This document shows, piece after piece, positions 48,295 through 62,486 of a DNA stretch of 64,000 bases. The notes under the pieces are model-generated. The model ran no database searches. It was not told where the DNA came from and saw nothing but the letters and a program-made list of their open reading frames with translations. Both the position numbers and the translations under genes were made by a program. The DNA comes from Wuchereria bancrofti. Its lineage: Eukaryota > Nematoda > Chromadorea > Rhabditida > Onchocercidae. Positions within the stretch are counted from its first letter, which is position 1. Each line of letters begins with the position of its first letter. The stretch spans positions 17,594,825 through 17,658,824 of the forward strand of contig SSBO01000012.1 of assembly GCA_005281725.1 (NCBI GenBank), written 5' to 3'.

Positions 48295-51200
48295 CTACAT
48301 AGGCATATTTTCCGCTGAAGCAGTGCCCCACTGTCCACTTGGTGGTATTGTGGGTAACGGTGTTATTTCCGGTACCTGATATCTAAACACTGGTTGTGCT
48401 GATGGCTGCTGCATCGATACCTGCAACAACCATATCTTATTTGAAGTAATTTTCAAAACGAAAATGTGCAAAAAAGCAGAATATTTGTCAATTATAAAGT
48501 TCATAAGATATATCCTAAACTTCACTATGAAGTTTAAACCAAGTAAGAACTCAAGTACCACATCTCACCGAATATCCCGTATATGATCTAAACTTAATCA
48601 TTAAAGTAAAACCTGGTATTGAGCTTGCTCCACGGCTCGATCATACATTGATAACACATCTCTTATTGCAATGTCCACTTGTGCCAAAGCATTATGTTGC
48701 CTGTCAATTTCCGCTAATCGTGCATCTATTAATGAAGCCTGAAATATTCATCAGTAAACTGGATTAAACAGTAAAAAAAGCTGACATATGAATTCCAAAA
48801 TTCAAACATTAAAGTTTAAAATCTAGGACGGAAATAATGCTTGTATGTGCAATCTGAGTACTTGAGCTAGACTTCGCTGTTCCAGATCAGCAAGTTCGGG
48901 TGGATCTGGTCTTTCTCCTGTTGGGTCGCAGTCTTCGAGTATACGGAGACATTCTTCCAGCACCGTTTTATCAATTCTGGCTACAGAAACCTAAATAAAC
49001 CGGAAAATTCGTAATCAAGGCATATTAATATTTCTATGTCCCTGTAGCAGTTTATTCAAAAAGTCACGAGATAGGAAATTCTTCATTTCAAGGGCATTTC
49101 ACTTAATGTCACGAACAGACCACAATTACTTAAATAAAAATTAAAATAGCAACACATAAAATAAACGTAACATTGCCAATAACAGTTATTACTAGTTGGC
49201 TATGATGATATAAAAAACTCACAGCTAGAGAAACTGCCTTTTCTTTGGCCAATGGTTCACTTTCTTCAGGTAATAAATCGGATGTCACAAAGCTTGCTGG
49301 AAACAGACCTTCTCCACGATGCGACCTACCTCTCCACCAATTCAAATCACTGTCGTCTATAACGGTAATAATATCGCCCGTTGAAAATGTAAGTTCGTTA
49401 TCTTCAACAGCTTCAAAATCGTACAGTGCTCGTACATCGCGTTCTAATCTGGAATTCATGAAAAAAATTAGATACTCATAACTGTTATGAAAGCTTGAAA
49501 CCACTCAGTAAAATAAACCCACACAAAGCCTAATTTTAGCGTTATAATATAGTAGCATCTGTCAGAAGACAGCTTACGTTTTCCCTATCAAGAAGAGCAG
49601 ATAATACCGTGATTTTGTTGCTGTTGGATTTTATATAACTACAGCAAGAAAAAGAATGCCAAGAAAGATACTAGCTCGACTTGATATCAAAAACTGCAAA
49701 TGAATCATTACTGATCCAAATACTCATGTAAGTTATATTTATAATACAGTAACCATCATCTATTCAGACATTTTCAAACAAAGATAATAAGCAAGAAATT
49801 TACTTTGGTGTAGATGAATGTGCAGCTGCGCCTGTTACTGGTGAATAAACAGAGGATACACGGTCATTTCGTATCGATGTCTCTTGCAATGATTTTGCTA
49901 TAGCTAGAACTAATGCTTCTTCTTCCTCTGCGCTTCGCACAGCATTCGAATCAGTGTTTACGGACTGCAAACTTCATCAGTGTAAAACTAATCGGCCTCA
50001 ATTTAATAATTAAAATTATTACATCCAGTTGGGCGTTACACTGACATGTATTTTGGATGTGACATTTATAACCTTGCTGCAGTTATTAATACTTACCCAA
50101 GACAAAAATTAATACTCAAATTAATACCCAAGTCCATAAAGTAAACAGTACTATATTTTACATAAGAAATATGGTGTTTTTCTCATCATTGTGGTAGCAG
50201 TTTCAAAGAGTTTTTTTCTGAGCTAAATTATGCTATTATGATTTAATCGTAACTGGATCATTACAGCCAAATAATGCAAACATACAGGGAACTTAAAAAA
50301 CATTTTTTCATACTTGCTGTCTTTTCTCGGCCAAACAGCAAAAATAGTGGCTATAAGAGAGAAAAGATCTTAAACCACTAAAAAAACAAAACAGAAAATA
50401 AAACCACTATTACAACCACTAGTTCCAAATAAGGTCAAGTTCAATTTCTGGGATTTTAAAACTGGAATATTTTTTCCATACCTCCTTTTTGAAAACTAAT
50501 TATACTATGCAAATTAATTGGGATTTTTTTATTAAAAAAGTTCGAGGCTGCTAAAATCCCCTGCTGACTTAAGTAAAAATCTAAAACACTCTTCAAAAAA
50601 TTTTATTCTTTTCGGGACTGAAATTTTATAAATTTATAGCAACTGAAAACCAAGAAGCTCACCCTAGCTATAGCAAGTTGGTAATCATTTCACTTTTTTC
50701 AATTTTTTTTTAGCAAAAACCGTACTATCTTTTTAATCCGAGCTAATGCCCAGCAAATGATTTATATAACAAACTTTTATTTGCAATAAACTAAAAAGAG
50801 TCAGCTAAACGCAACAAGAGGTATACTGCATTCAAAGTATATATGATTCGCTTTTCGCTGATTACGTGCCCAAAAACATGAAATCCCGCCTAAACCATTC
50901 CCTCAAAACGAAAATGATATCTTCAATAGTTTTTTATTGATATGTGGAGTTAATACAGGCAAGACAAACACCTATTTTTTATGGAGATTTTTGAAATCTC
51001 ACCACTTGAAATAATTCCATAAGGGAACACGGTATCTCAGTTTAGAAAAGAACATTTATTATTAACAACGCCACCACGGCTGTTTACTTTGATTCATAAG
51101 CAAAAAAAAAAAAAACATTTTGATGCTCCGAATCACTCATACGGTAATAATCGACAGCTAGAAATCAATAATTAAATAACATACACAGAATTTAGATGAA

Positions 51201-52033
51201 GCATCCGTTTCGAACGAATATCCTTCTGCGAGAAGATTTTTGTAAAGAGTTTTAATCAAACCTAATGACGCATCCTGTTTACATTCATTTTCTGACCATT
51301 TCCTGATAATCGAACGTGTTTTTTCACCAATTGAACGATTACTCTGTAAGCATTAAAAATCTGTGCAATGATATAAGGCTTATCTTCATATCATTCACGA
51401 ATATTGATACTTCTAATAAGAAACGTTTTACAAGCAGAAATGAAACAATCTGCAGCGAACTCGATGACATGATAGTGATAGATATCAACTTTATCTCATA
51501 TCTATGAAATGTTCCCAACTAACATGTGTAGCTTTGAAACTTAATTCTTGCGAGAATTCGCGCGATGAAACTTCACGCCTGAATGCGACCCCGCAGTTAC
51601 TCCACAAGGAATCCAACAAAGACAACGCTAGCAAAACAACATGTGGATCACGATGATTTAATCTTTTCTTCACGGACAGTAAACACAATTTGGCTCCTAA
51701 AACCATTTTAGCTGTTTACCTGCAGTCCACAAATCTGGATAAGCTATAATAGGCTATAAGGTACGGAGATATCCTACGGGAAAGTCCGGTACAAACTGCA
51801 GTTTGGATTACGTATTTGCCAATTTTTAAAAAGCTTATCATAATTAGCCTAATAACTGTTGCATAATTGGGAACTTCAAGTAAGGAATGTGAATGAACAC
51901 CTTTATTTTGATCAGCAATAACTCGATCACATATGTCAAGAATCAATGTCCAATTCTCGGTGGTGCAAGTTTCGGCAGTGACCTTCTCAACAGTCTCATC
52001 GTAAGGTGATGGTGCTTCGCCAAAAATTGGCAT
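48295..52033 (-). CDS. stam-1: STAM, signal-transducing adaptor molecule (ESCRT-0 subunit)
   Basis: Partner of Hrs in ESCRT-0, which gathers ubiquitinated receptors on endosomes. Eight exons: 52033-51901, 51696-51524, 51343-51185, 49964-49804, 49448-49223, 48990-48862, 48738-48613, 48420-48295, total 410 residues, phases all consistent. VHS domain residues 1-150 ([20 protein letters not shown], then [20 protein letters not shown] and NCGVAF). UIM near 168-183 ([16 protein letters not shown]). SH3 near 211-268 ([20 protein letters not shown], the WW pair in LNWWRGR, and GLFPASFV). GAT coiled-coil region about 285-369. Short Gln/Pro-rich tail ending ENMPM. Shorter than vertebrate STAM (about 525-540) because the Pro/Gln tail is reduced. 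A second copy of exons 3-8 is at 41675-44617. Confidence 0.95.
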
Positions 52034-52300
52034 CGCAAGACCTAAAAATAAGTGACATCAAGTTTTCGGCTAAACTGATACAACTGTTGTCAGAAAATGA
52101 TGGAAAAAAGTCCATTGTCGAAAAAACTGAAGCAAATGTCCAAACTAGGAAAGAAAAATAGTCAGCATCGTTTGTGTTGATATAATTTGAAATCATATAA
52201 TTTGAAATTCAGAAAATGTAAATCATACGTGAAAAACTGAAAAGTAAGCACTTAATGGATAACTTCAGTTGATATTACTACTATCATAACAAATTTTTTA

Positions 52301-52670
52301 ATGGAAATAATTGATTTTAAGCTGCTGGAAAACTCTCGCAAAAGTTTGCCTACAGAAAAATTTCTGGTGAGAGAGCACTGACTATGCAGATTATACGAGT
52401 AACAAACTGGTCATGAAATTTTCAATGATTCAGTTTGGATGCTTTGGTATGTGCAGAGATTCTGCTCAGTGAGTTCCCGAGATTCGAGAACAACAATTAA
52501 CACATATTAGACAACTAACATACATAATAATAAATTACTTTTACAAGTGAAATGTATAGTCCAATAATTTAAAACTATTGTTGATTTTAGACCTGAAATT
52601 GTATCACGCGATACTCGGACAAGTCTCTGGGCTCTTGCAGCCACGAGTTGCGATTTTATGGCTTATTAAA
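52301..52670 (+). CDS. Possible short divergent gene, unknown (exons only partly resolved)
   Basis: Exon 52301-52366 starts ATG, reads MEIIDFKLLENSRKSLPTEK plus FL and ends at GTGAGA, phase 0. A 13-bp piece at 52434-52446 (GATTCAG|...|GTATGT) and an exon-like block 52591-52670 (GATTTTAG|...|GTAGGT) follow in matching phase, giving DLKLYHAILGQVSGLLQPRV. In another frame the last block reads PEIVSRDTRTSLWALAATSC and ends at a stop, so the true frame is open. No family recognised; could be chance. Confidence 0.25.
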
Positions 52671-54042
52671 GTAGGTAGACCCTTTCTAGCACGGTTAGTT
52701 ATACGGAAATGAAGTCAGTCCCAGACAACAACGCCTATTTACACAAGGAAATTGATCCAACAAAATCTCATGGAAACACATACCATGGCGCTTAAAGTTC
52801 GGACAACCATTGCGGGCAAAAGTCGGACGTCTAGTGGAAACGATAATGAAACTGTGAAAGTGGTAGAGGGTTCCGATTCGGGGAGAGGGATGGAGTTTTA
52901 AAGTGTCGTTAACTCTTGATTCTTAAGGCATTGAAGTAATTGTATTTCCTTAAAAGATTAGGGAGAAGGACGGTTAATCATGTTACATTTGGCCGTTAGG
53001 TATTTGGTTTGCAAATTCAACTTTTGATCACATACCACTTCTCATGAAAATAGATAACAAACATTTCTGATAATTCTGCTTTCGCTTCAAATTTTTGGTA
53101 ATAAATTTAAAAATCAATGAAAATTGGAGCAAATTCTTTGCAACGTTGAATTGGACGCAATTAAATAACAAGCACATTTTAAAACGAACAATGTTTCTTC
53201 CTTAGTAACAATTCGCTTGCGGAATAGTTACTCACTGATTTAATTATTAATTTCCTAAAAACGATGAAGTATGTGTTGCTGTCTACACATAAATAATTTT
53301 TTACTTAATAACAGATCGAAATCTGTAATATTAAGATTTAACAACTTCAGACCGTCAACGAAAAACAAATAGGTTAGCGGTTGGGTAGATAAATGAATGG
53401 GGGTGTAAATAGGAAATGGTAAACAATGAAATAATCATTACTTATAACTATTAATGTATAAATAATAATTAATTATATAAATAATCATTAACAATCATTA
53501 CTAATTTTTAGATTAGAGGATATTATCTTAAGATGATCTTAGATCAAGATAGTTCGATCAACCAAGATGACGATTTTCACACTGTAGGATAATTGGTAAT
53601 AAAGTCTGTAGTGTCGCGAAATTTTAGTATCGCGAAACTCTAAAATACCATAATAAAAACATAAATGGAAGTAAAAAAATATTAGGGTAAGAAATATGGT
53701 CCATGAACCCTTCGCAAATGATGCTTATACATAAACTCTTCATGCTTATACTATAAACTCTTTACACATTGTTTCCAATAATGTTTAGCTTAAACTGTTT
53801 CTAATCTTATGCTTCTGCCGTAAATCCTTTATACATCGTTTCCTACTTGATATTTGAATCTTAAATTAGTTCCTCCTTCTTTTGTGATTATCTTTGAAGC
53901 CTATATGGCAAAACAATTGTGGTTAACCACAAAGGATCTCCTCGGTTTGTAATTTTTTCGACTTGTACCTCAATCTTTATAAATTTTGTTATACTGTTGC
54001 TTTCTGTTAATAAAGGAAATATTATATTCCTGTGTTGCTCCC

Positions 54043-54080
54043 CATATATATATATATATTTATTTATTTATTTATATATC
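54043..54080. repeat. (TA)n / (TTTA)n microsatellite
   Basis: Alternating TA dinucleotides pass directly into TTTA tetranucleotides. Confidence 0.85.
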
Positions 54081-57000
54081 AAACAAATCTCCCCGAGATC
54101 AGCAAACCTTTCCCAAATAATATTTTTTTCTACTATATGTAGTGCTAAAAATTTCTTACGATATAAGACCTGTTAGACAGGGTCTACTTTTCTAGATCTA
54201 CATTTTTTTTAGTTTAGCAGGGTCTAATTTTTTTCTTAGTTTTCTTTTTTTTTGCTTTTTAATTACATTTATCATTTATACATTTTGAATATTATGTGAC
54301 AAAAGCAATAACAGTAACTTTTAAAGAGAGTTTATGATTTCAATTTTTGAGATATGTATAGATTAATAAATATAATTGTCGTCCCTCTTGGAATAACAAA
54401 ATATAAAATAAATTTTTTGGCGCTTCTTTCTATACCTAGTATTTATATAAGTTGGACATTATCAGCAAAACCGAATTTTAACAATATATCGAAATAAAAT
54501 TTTATTAAATCCAAGGGACTAAAGATTGTTTTCATTGAATATTCCTTAGACAGATATAAAACTGTTTCAAAATTGCACATCATGTAAGCAATCATTTATC
54601 CACCACTAATCTTCTAACTGTGGCTGAGTTCACCTTTGTCTGGAATGTTACAGTTAAAACAAAGAATGTGGTGCACTGTTTGATGTTGAAAATGTTTGTT
54701 ATTTCAGACTAAATCTATATGCAATTTGGAAGTATTGTAGAGGTTTTTTAATTTTCTATGAACAACTGACATAATGTTAAACTTAACTCTTACTAATAAT
54801 GTGCTTATTGCAAGCCAACCCTCACTATGTAAAGATTTAAACCCTTTGTATGGGTCAATTTTGACGAACAGTAAGCTGCAATTCAACTCATTTCCCGCTA
54901 CACTGGAGTAATCTTTGACTCACAGCCAACCCCAACTAAAATTTTCTACTACAAACTGTTTGTGATATAATTTGATAGTAAACAATTATTCTTATAATGT
55001 CGAGCAATAAAGTTTTCGCCTATTCGAGCCTCAAGACTCACTCAATGTTTCAATTCTTTGATATAGCTACACCACTAAAGGACAAGCAGTAAAATTAATA
55101 AAATTAAAAGTAATAAAACAAAAAACTTAATACTAAACCCTGCTGGAGCTTTTAGGCTGACGACATACTCAATGATACAAAATAAATCAGTATGCATATC
55201 CTATGTGTGGGACATTTTTTGAAAAATACAGAAAAGTTATTTTTTTATGCATAGTAGTCAGAAAACAGAACAGTTGGATGACATGACCCATCTAGAAAGA
55301 TCTTTTCGTCATTGTTTTACTTTCCTTTAGCCACATTTCAAATATCCTTAATTGATCCTTTGCTGCATTTCAAATACCACTGAATCATATCCAGTTAGAT
55401 AAATTCTGTATCTGTGTATATCTGTGTCACCATGTCAAAGACAAACCTCTTACCATTAATAGAGCAGTTCATTGGGTCCATTCAAATTTTTCTCTTACTA
55501 CCTTTTCTTTATGAAGCTTTCTTCTTTTGTTATTTTTACATTCTTACCAAATTCTTCACTCCATTTATTTATTTCTAATCAGTTGAACTCACGTACTTCC
55601 ACTGTTGTCATGACATTGCTTTGATTAAAAATTTAATGAATACATTACTTAAATAGAATATTGAGAATTTAATCATGCTAATTTGAAAATATTTTCTTCC
55701 ACAGATCTACCAAGCGATGCCAATTCTAATTGCTTTTAAAAATTTACTGCAACTCATTTGATAGATATGAATAGCATCAGTAGCTTTTTATGGCAGAACT
55801 GAAATAATTTTATAATGGTTTCATAACCAAAGCATTTCGATCTGGTTAAAACAATAGAAAAAAGTAATAATAAGTGGTTCTCATTTCACAGTGATGACAC
55901 TAATTTGCATTATTTGGAATCTGTAAAGACTTCCTATAAAAAAATCCGCCTTTAATTATTCTTCTGTTTTCAAACCACACAAAAAAGACTTCATAAAGTT
56001 ATCCGAAACAAAAACTTTTATTACAGATGTTTACAATTATCTGGATCCTTTCCTTCACTAAAAATATTACAAAATGACCCATTATGAAAACGTACAGTCA
56101 AACGAATTTAAACTCACTGAATAATTATGGGGAAAATTGTGCTGATACCGCCATTTCTGCTTTTGATTTTTTTTTTCTTTCATTTATAGCTGAAGAGGAA
56201 GTAGCCAAATGATTAAACGATAAAGCGGATGATATTTGATACGTTTATTGAAATATCGTATGTCACCATCAATTGTTACTGAATCAATGAAGTAGAAAAA
56301 ACAAGAAGCTAGAAGCGTTCATCAAATATGCAGGAACAAAACAGCAATAAGTGACTAAATCATCAATTTTTTTTCGAATTTTGGAAAGATAAATTCGCAT
56401 TTTGTACAAGTATCATATTCAGTGCTGCATAATCACTTATGAGCTTTGAACAAATACATTCTCATAACAAAAATTTTCTGAAATTAAAATATAAAGCCCT
56501 TCATAGATTCTGATGGCAAATGTGTTTGTTTTAATTGAATGTGATATTAATATTGAAGGTTATATGTTATATTTATATGTGGTTGGATACTGAAATTAAA
56601 ACTATGTTGCAACAAATCTGCAAATCTTTCAGGTTTTCTTACGAATAATTTTCCGATAACTTTGCATGTTATTACTACTATTCATCGATTTCTTCAAAAT
56701 ACAATCAAAATATCCCAGAATGTTTCCTTCACTTGAAGCTTTAATTTCAATATCCAGCTAAGGAATAAGTAAAGATTTTGAAGCATTTTTCTTCGCAGAA
56801 TTTGCGCCTCCTGCGTCTAATGCTTTGTGCAACTTCTTTGTCATAAATTCAGAAAAATTTTCCTCAGTCCCCTAAGGAAGATTTAACTTGAAAGCATCAT
56901 AGTATATTACCCAACTGACTAAATTTTATTATAATAGACCATTCCTAGCAGAAGCTACAAGAAAAATTCTGAAAAGCTGTAAAAAATTGCTTCGCTCCTA

Positions 57001-57735
57001 CAATCAGTGCTGCAAATTGTTGTAGCAACAACAACCACGAAATGTTGTATGTTCTCTTTTAAATTACATTTTCAAATGTATGAACATCGATGGAGCGTAT
57101 GTTGATAACTGGAAAATCAGTGCTTGAAGATATAATAAAGGCACCTTTTAAAAATCGTCATTTGGCTGATAACGAATAGAATAAGGCTTGAGCTTGAAGC
57201 TTCCAAGTTTTAATTAGACTCTAGTAAGTTGATTATCATTTTGTTGACTTGGAACAATTTACTGGATGCTAATGATCCAAAAAAAAAGGAAAATTAATTT
57301 TGCGGAAAAGTTTAGAAACAAATTCCAAGGCAGGTTATTAAAGGAAGAGAAGAGAAACCAAGTTTTCATAACTGGTATTATTGGATTCGATTTCCGCAAG
57401 TTCAAAATGTTTCTTGTCTAAAAAATTTGTTAACATATTAATTAAAAGCTATCTTTACTGCATGATCAAAAAGGCAACAAAATAAGTTTCTTTTTTCTTT
57501 TTTTTTTTTGAATAGAGACTTCTGCGGCAGAATAATGTGTTGAAGTATTTCTTTTACAGCAAAAATTCAGTCTCTATCCATTACTGAGTCAACTGAATGT
57601 TAAATCATCATTCTGCTCACGTAACGGTGACACGAATAACACTTTAAAGTAAGAAAAAAATTGCCGGTTTATTTCCTACTTTAAAATAATTTAAAATCCA
57701 TGAAGTTTAAAAAAAAAAAAAACACATTAAAAAAC

Positions 57736-60700
57736 CTATAGTAATGGCGGCCTTCTGAGCAATAACAAAGAAGAAAACAAGGTATAAATGAAAATTCCTG
57801 AACAAATGCTCCACTTCGTCCCTCTCCAGTCGACACCAGAACTAATAATGGTAGTAGGTGTGCTGGAACCGATAGTAACAGGAGCAGTAGTAGGAGTAAA
57901 ATTATTAGTGGAAACAGTAGTTACAGTTTTTGCATTAAACTGTGAACGTCGTCGTGCTCGATGTTTCGTCCACCACTGGGAAACATATCCAACAGGATCA
58001 GTGAAGGTTTCTTGAATGGCACTATCTTGTCGGTGAGGTACAGCTCCAGTTGAATCTGGCAATCGTATGAAAATCTTAGCAATACCAATTATGTAACTTG
58101 ACAAGGAGACATCATCCAATTTGAAATTAGGCAAATTTTCTCCTATCGCTGAAGCACCGGTAGTTGAACTTCGACGCGTTACACGGTGTCCTTCTACTTC
58201 GTCCTTCAAACTGCCACAGAAATAATGCCTGACCATACAATGCTGAGGAGATGGGAAAAAATCCTCTTCCTGCAAAACGAAAAATCCTGTAGTGCATAAA
58301 AGTATTTCTACACAAATGTGTAGTATTAATAACAGTACAGCAATTTCAGCAAAATTTAACAACTTTCAAGTAATTTCATTAAACATTGATAATTTTTTGA
58401 CAAAGCTTACTATAAATGCTATAAACTTGCATTTTTTTAACTAAAAGATAGTGCTATCACTGCATTGATTGTGCAAACGAAATATCGATCTTACAATTGA
58501 TTTTCAATCCGCAGAGATTCTAACTTCTAATAACTAGAGACTTTTATTATCGACAGGCTAGGGATTGATTTAAAATATATTGAATCTACAGGATGGTTAA
58601 CCTCATCACTGGCCATAAAGATAGTGTTCGAATAGCTATTAGGCCGATTTTGCTGAGCAATTCGAGTGACATCGATTAGATTGTAAAATTCTTCTAGATC
58701 ACAGGGATGAAGACATGCGCACTTGGATGCTACTACTGATTTCTTCTTTGAAGACGAACTTGTAAGAGTTGTCGACTTCACTAGATCAGGATCTCGAGGA
58801 ACACCAACTGATGGTATGTGTAGATCTGTAAACGTCATTCTTGTTATACTATAGCTATTGTACTACTTAAAATAGAAGAAAAAACACATTTCGATTTATT
58901 GTTTAGGAATTTAGAAGGGATGTAACATACCGAAAGAGAGTTTGGTACTAGTAAATTTGATTGTAAGAACAACCTCTACACTGGAAACTTGGATGACCCG
59001 CGTAATCAACCACTTTACTGGTAGCAAGATGCGGGCAAGCTAGCTGAACATAGTAGCACCAATTTATACATGGCGGGACGGACCACAAATCCAATAAATT
59101 TACCATTAACCATTTCCTGTACCAAATCTGAAACAAAAATGAGATATGAAAGTAACAGATGAACCTTTTTTTCAAACTTTTGATAATTAAGCTTGATTAG
59201 TGGTTACTCTTATTTTTTGCACACAAGCAATACAACTAAAGTTCGGAGAAATTTATGACAACTGTTGTGTTTTGAAGTTCATCCAAAAATATTCTGCGAA
59301 TTAACAATGATCTAACAAATCCCAATCATTCTGTGGAAGAAATAGTTCAGAGTTCCCGACATAATTTTATTGCCTATTTGGTGAGGAAAAATTCAAATCC
59401 AATTAATAACCCGAAAATTATTGTTTTATTCGAAAGAAAACGCTTCTTTTATAGTCGGAACAAAAAAGCTATTGAAAAAATTCATTGTTGAAAGTGGAAA
59501 AAGATGAGGAAGTGCCGTAGATCAGCGATGAGTTAGTGTGTCGAATAAGTAAGATACCAAAGGAAATGCATGGCGAAAATGTGGACTGATAATTTCAAGG
59601 CTTATTATGATTCACCAAAGCTGTCCATTAATTAGTAATAATTGCCTAGATTTCTTTTTTCAGTTTGTCTATGCTATGTGTGATCAGTAGATCGTAAGCT
59701 GTCATCTCCCGATTTCTCCCTCATATACTAAAGTCAATAAATTTGATGGTCCACCAATTTCCTTTTCCCCACTGTTACCCAGTCCTCTCTTGAATTCAGT
59801 GTTTAGAAACAAGTTAAAACTTAGGGCTTGAATTCGTATAGCAACAGGACAGAACGAAAAGAAAGGTGAATGAAAGAAACTTTCGAAAACTTTTTCAGCA
59901 ACTTAGCATAAACAGAAAACAAATTATAGGAAATACAAAAAATAAAACTAAGGGTGAGAAAAGTGAAAGACACACACTGTTGTCCTTTTTATAAGTAAGC
60001 GTATTAAATTTCAATGAACAAAAAATGAATTCATATCATTAGAAAGAATTTCGTGGGTAAAAAAGGATATGGGAATTTCCCATCAAACCCAGCATCTTTG
60101 CTCAAACGGTGTAGGATTGCAGAAGTGTTTTTGGATTGCACAAGAATCTGGTTTCTCACATTAGGAGGGACTAGAGGCGACAACGCATTATCCCTTCCTC
60201 GAGAATTCTGGATGCGCAATAAAATTCAAATCTGATGCGAGAGCGAAGTAGAGAAAATATATATGTATTCGGGTTAAAGTGGGCATCTTGATATAAGAGT
60301 TTTGAAGATGAGGAAATGCAAATTTTGTGAGAATTACTATGACTAGTCACCAATCAATTTTCATTTTTGTTTACAGCTTTTTTCATGGAATATAGGATGA
60401 ACATAGAGGTCTCTGAATTCAGCAAGATACAGTGTTCGCAAAATGTTTGTCATATATTGAACTTATGGTACCACCGCTCTTTTTCTAAACCGGCAAATCA
60501 TTATTTATATGAGAATTTCTTATCTTTATTTCTCTTTCTTCTCTCTCGTATGATTTAGTGGAATGAAAAAATCATTAAAATGGTAGTTTACTCTCAGAAA
60601 AATGATAAAACAACCTTGCAATCAGTACAGGAGCCATTGGGTGAAAAAGGTCTTGTTGCGCTAGCAGTATCTACAGCCAACATACAGTCAAATCGGTGTA

Positions 60701-62486
60701 ACGTAAGGTTAAAGTTTTCGTACGCTTTATCCACTTTCTTTAAACCTCGATCAATCTGAAGAAAAAATGAAGTGGAAAAAGGCATAGTTTATCAACTTTT
60801 TTCTTTCTTTTCCTCTTTGTTTTTTCAAAACTTTCCAAGCAATTTTTGATGATTAAAAGGAAAAACGATGCAAAACCCTCACTTCCTTACAAAATGGAAA
60901 GGACCAAAAGTATGACTTTCCGGAGTGAATACTGATTACCCAAGAAAAATATTTAAATTTGTAAATCAGAAATTGATTAGAACAACCAACGAAAGATCCC
61001 ATTAATGATCGGTTATATAGATCTCATTAATGACCCATCGTATAAAATATCGGAAAAAAATGACATGGCTCAAAATATATTTGAAACAAAGTGCTAAAGG
61101 GAGAAGTTATTTCTACACTGAAAACACCAGTTGATCAATTTGGCTGAATTCCGAATTTTAGTCATCAGAACAAAAACACGGCAGAAATTTATTTTTTGCA
61201 AAAATTTTAAAACTTTTGCATCAAACATTAGTTAAAACAATGCAAATAAAATAATTTCGGCACAAGTTTCTATAAATCTCCAAAATTTTTCATGCGAAGT
61301 TTTAGAGCAAAAAAAACTACTAAACCTTTTGAAAGCAAGAAAGGCACTGTTGGGCACCTGCTGGAGCTAAAATACAATCCTGTCCTTCTACATTTGCACG
61401 AAGAAATTTTGCTCGCAATCGTAGATCCGCTTCATCATTGACATATCTCGGCGTAAGCCGAAATAACTGCGCCGCTTTGATGTTATTTTCCTCTAAACAA
61501 TCGCGATTGAAGATGGAAATTTTACGAAGGAACTGATACCGTGCCCATGGTGCTAGCTTGCATAAATCAAAAGGTGCCATTGAAGACCAGATGTAACAAA
61601 CAGAATCTAGTGACAATCCTAGTCGTGCAGAAGTGGAGCGAGAATGCCTCAGGAATGGATTCGGGTGGGTAGATATTAAATTATCAGCAGTGGTGGCACT
61701 GGTGCTTATGGATGTTGAATACTTCGATGACTGCTGTAAGAGATCTAGGATATCATTTTCTGTATGCTTCATGTCATTCAGGAATGATTCGCTGATGGCT
61801 GCACGCACACACAATCCCGTTGCTGCAAAACAAGCTAACAGTGAAAATGCATGCCAATAAATAAATAATTTTAAATTTGCGTACAAAATGCAGCGGCTTC
61901 GTTGCTGATAACGATAATGATGAGTGGTGGGATTTTGGGAACGAATGGATGATGATAATGAAGATGAGGCAGTGTTGTATTGTTGCGTGGAAGTACGCCT
62001 GAGGTCACGATACGACTGATAAACGATTCTCTCTCTGCTGAAACAACAACTTTCCTCTTCCTCTCTTGCCGATGAGTTATTCCCATGAGATCTCGAGGTC
62101 AATAATAACCTTTCATTCCTTAAAAGTAAATATTTACCCGGTTGTGAATAATGATCAAACTCTATTATAGCACTGCTTATTTGTGAACCACTGTGTAGCT
62201 TTTTGATGGTTTGTTGTTGGTCGTGATACCAATGATACCTTTTGCTCCAATTTACTCGTCTTTGTTCGTTTGAGCAGAAGCGGGTGCTGTCAGTAGGAGA
62301 ATCGCTTAGTAATTTCGTCCAGCAGATGCAGGTGTCCTTGTCTGTATTGCATGATGGTACTGCACAAGCAGCACTTATAGCACTTTTTACATCAGTTGTT
62401 ATAGTACTCTCAGCAACAACATCAGCAGAAGTTGAAATAACTTCGATTGCAGTACTTCGTCGCCTCTTTTCTTTGCAGGCACGCAT
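57736..62486 (-). CDS. nlf-1: NLF-1 / FAM155-family NALCN sodium-leak channel subunit
   Basis: ER-resident or channel-associated protein needed for folding and surface delivery of the NALCN/NCA sodium-leak channel in neurons. Five exons: 62486-61326, 60755-60615, 59127-58974, 58825-58602, 58269-57736, all in phase, 737 residues. The conserved Cys-rich core matches human FAM155A in order: QQCLSCFQK, then KAYENFN, SCTDCK, then WYRKWL, PPCINWCYYVQLACP and HPSFQC. A transmembrane helix near residues 205-228 (LFIYWHAFSLLACFAATGLC) precedes the core, and a C-terminal hydrophobic segment (IFIYTLFSSLLLL) ends the protein, as in the family. The protein is much longer than the C. elegans one because of a Ser/Thr/Arg-rich N-terminus of about 200 residues; a later Met may be the real start in some transcripts. 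A Thr-rich linker precedes the final helix. Confidence 0.85.

Larger units (their letters stand above)
52034..57735. other. Long AT-rich intergenic region
   Basis: 5.7 kb between the STAM start and the nlf-1 stop. The left end holds the STAM promoter and a possible short divergent transcript (52301-52670). The rest shows only AT-rich and T-rich tracts, including a (TA)n/(TTTA)n microsatellite at 54043-54080. No convincing exons found. Confidence 0.45.

Noticed and set aside
58127..58315. 62-codon ORF in another frame of the last nlf-1 exon
   Set aside because: Shadow of the conserved frame.
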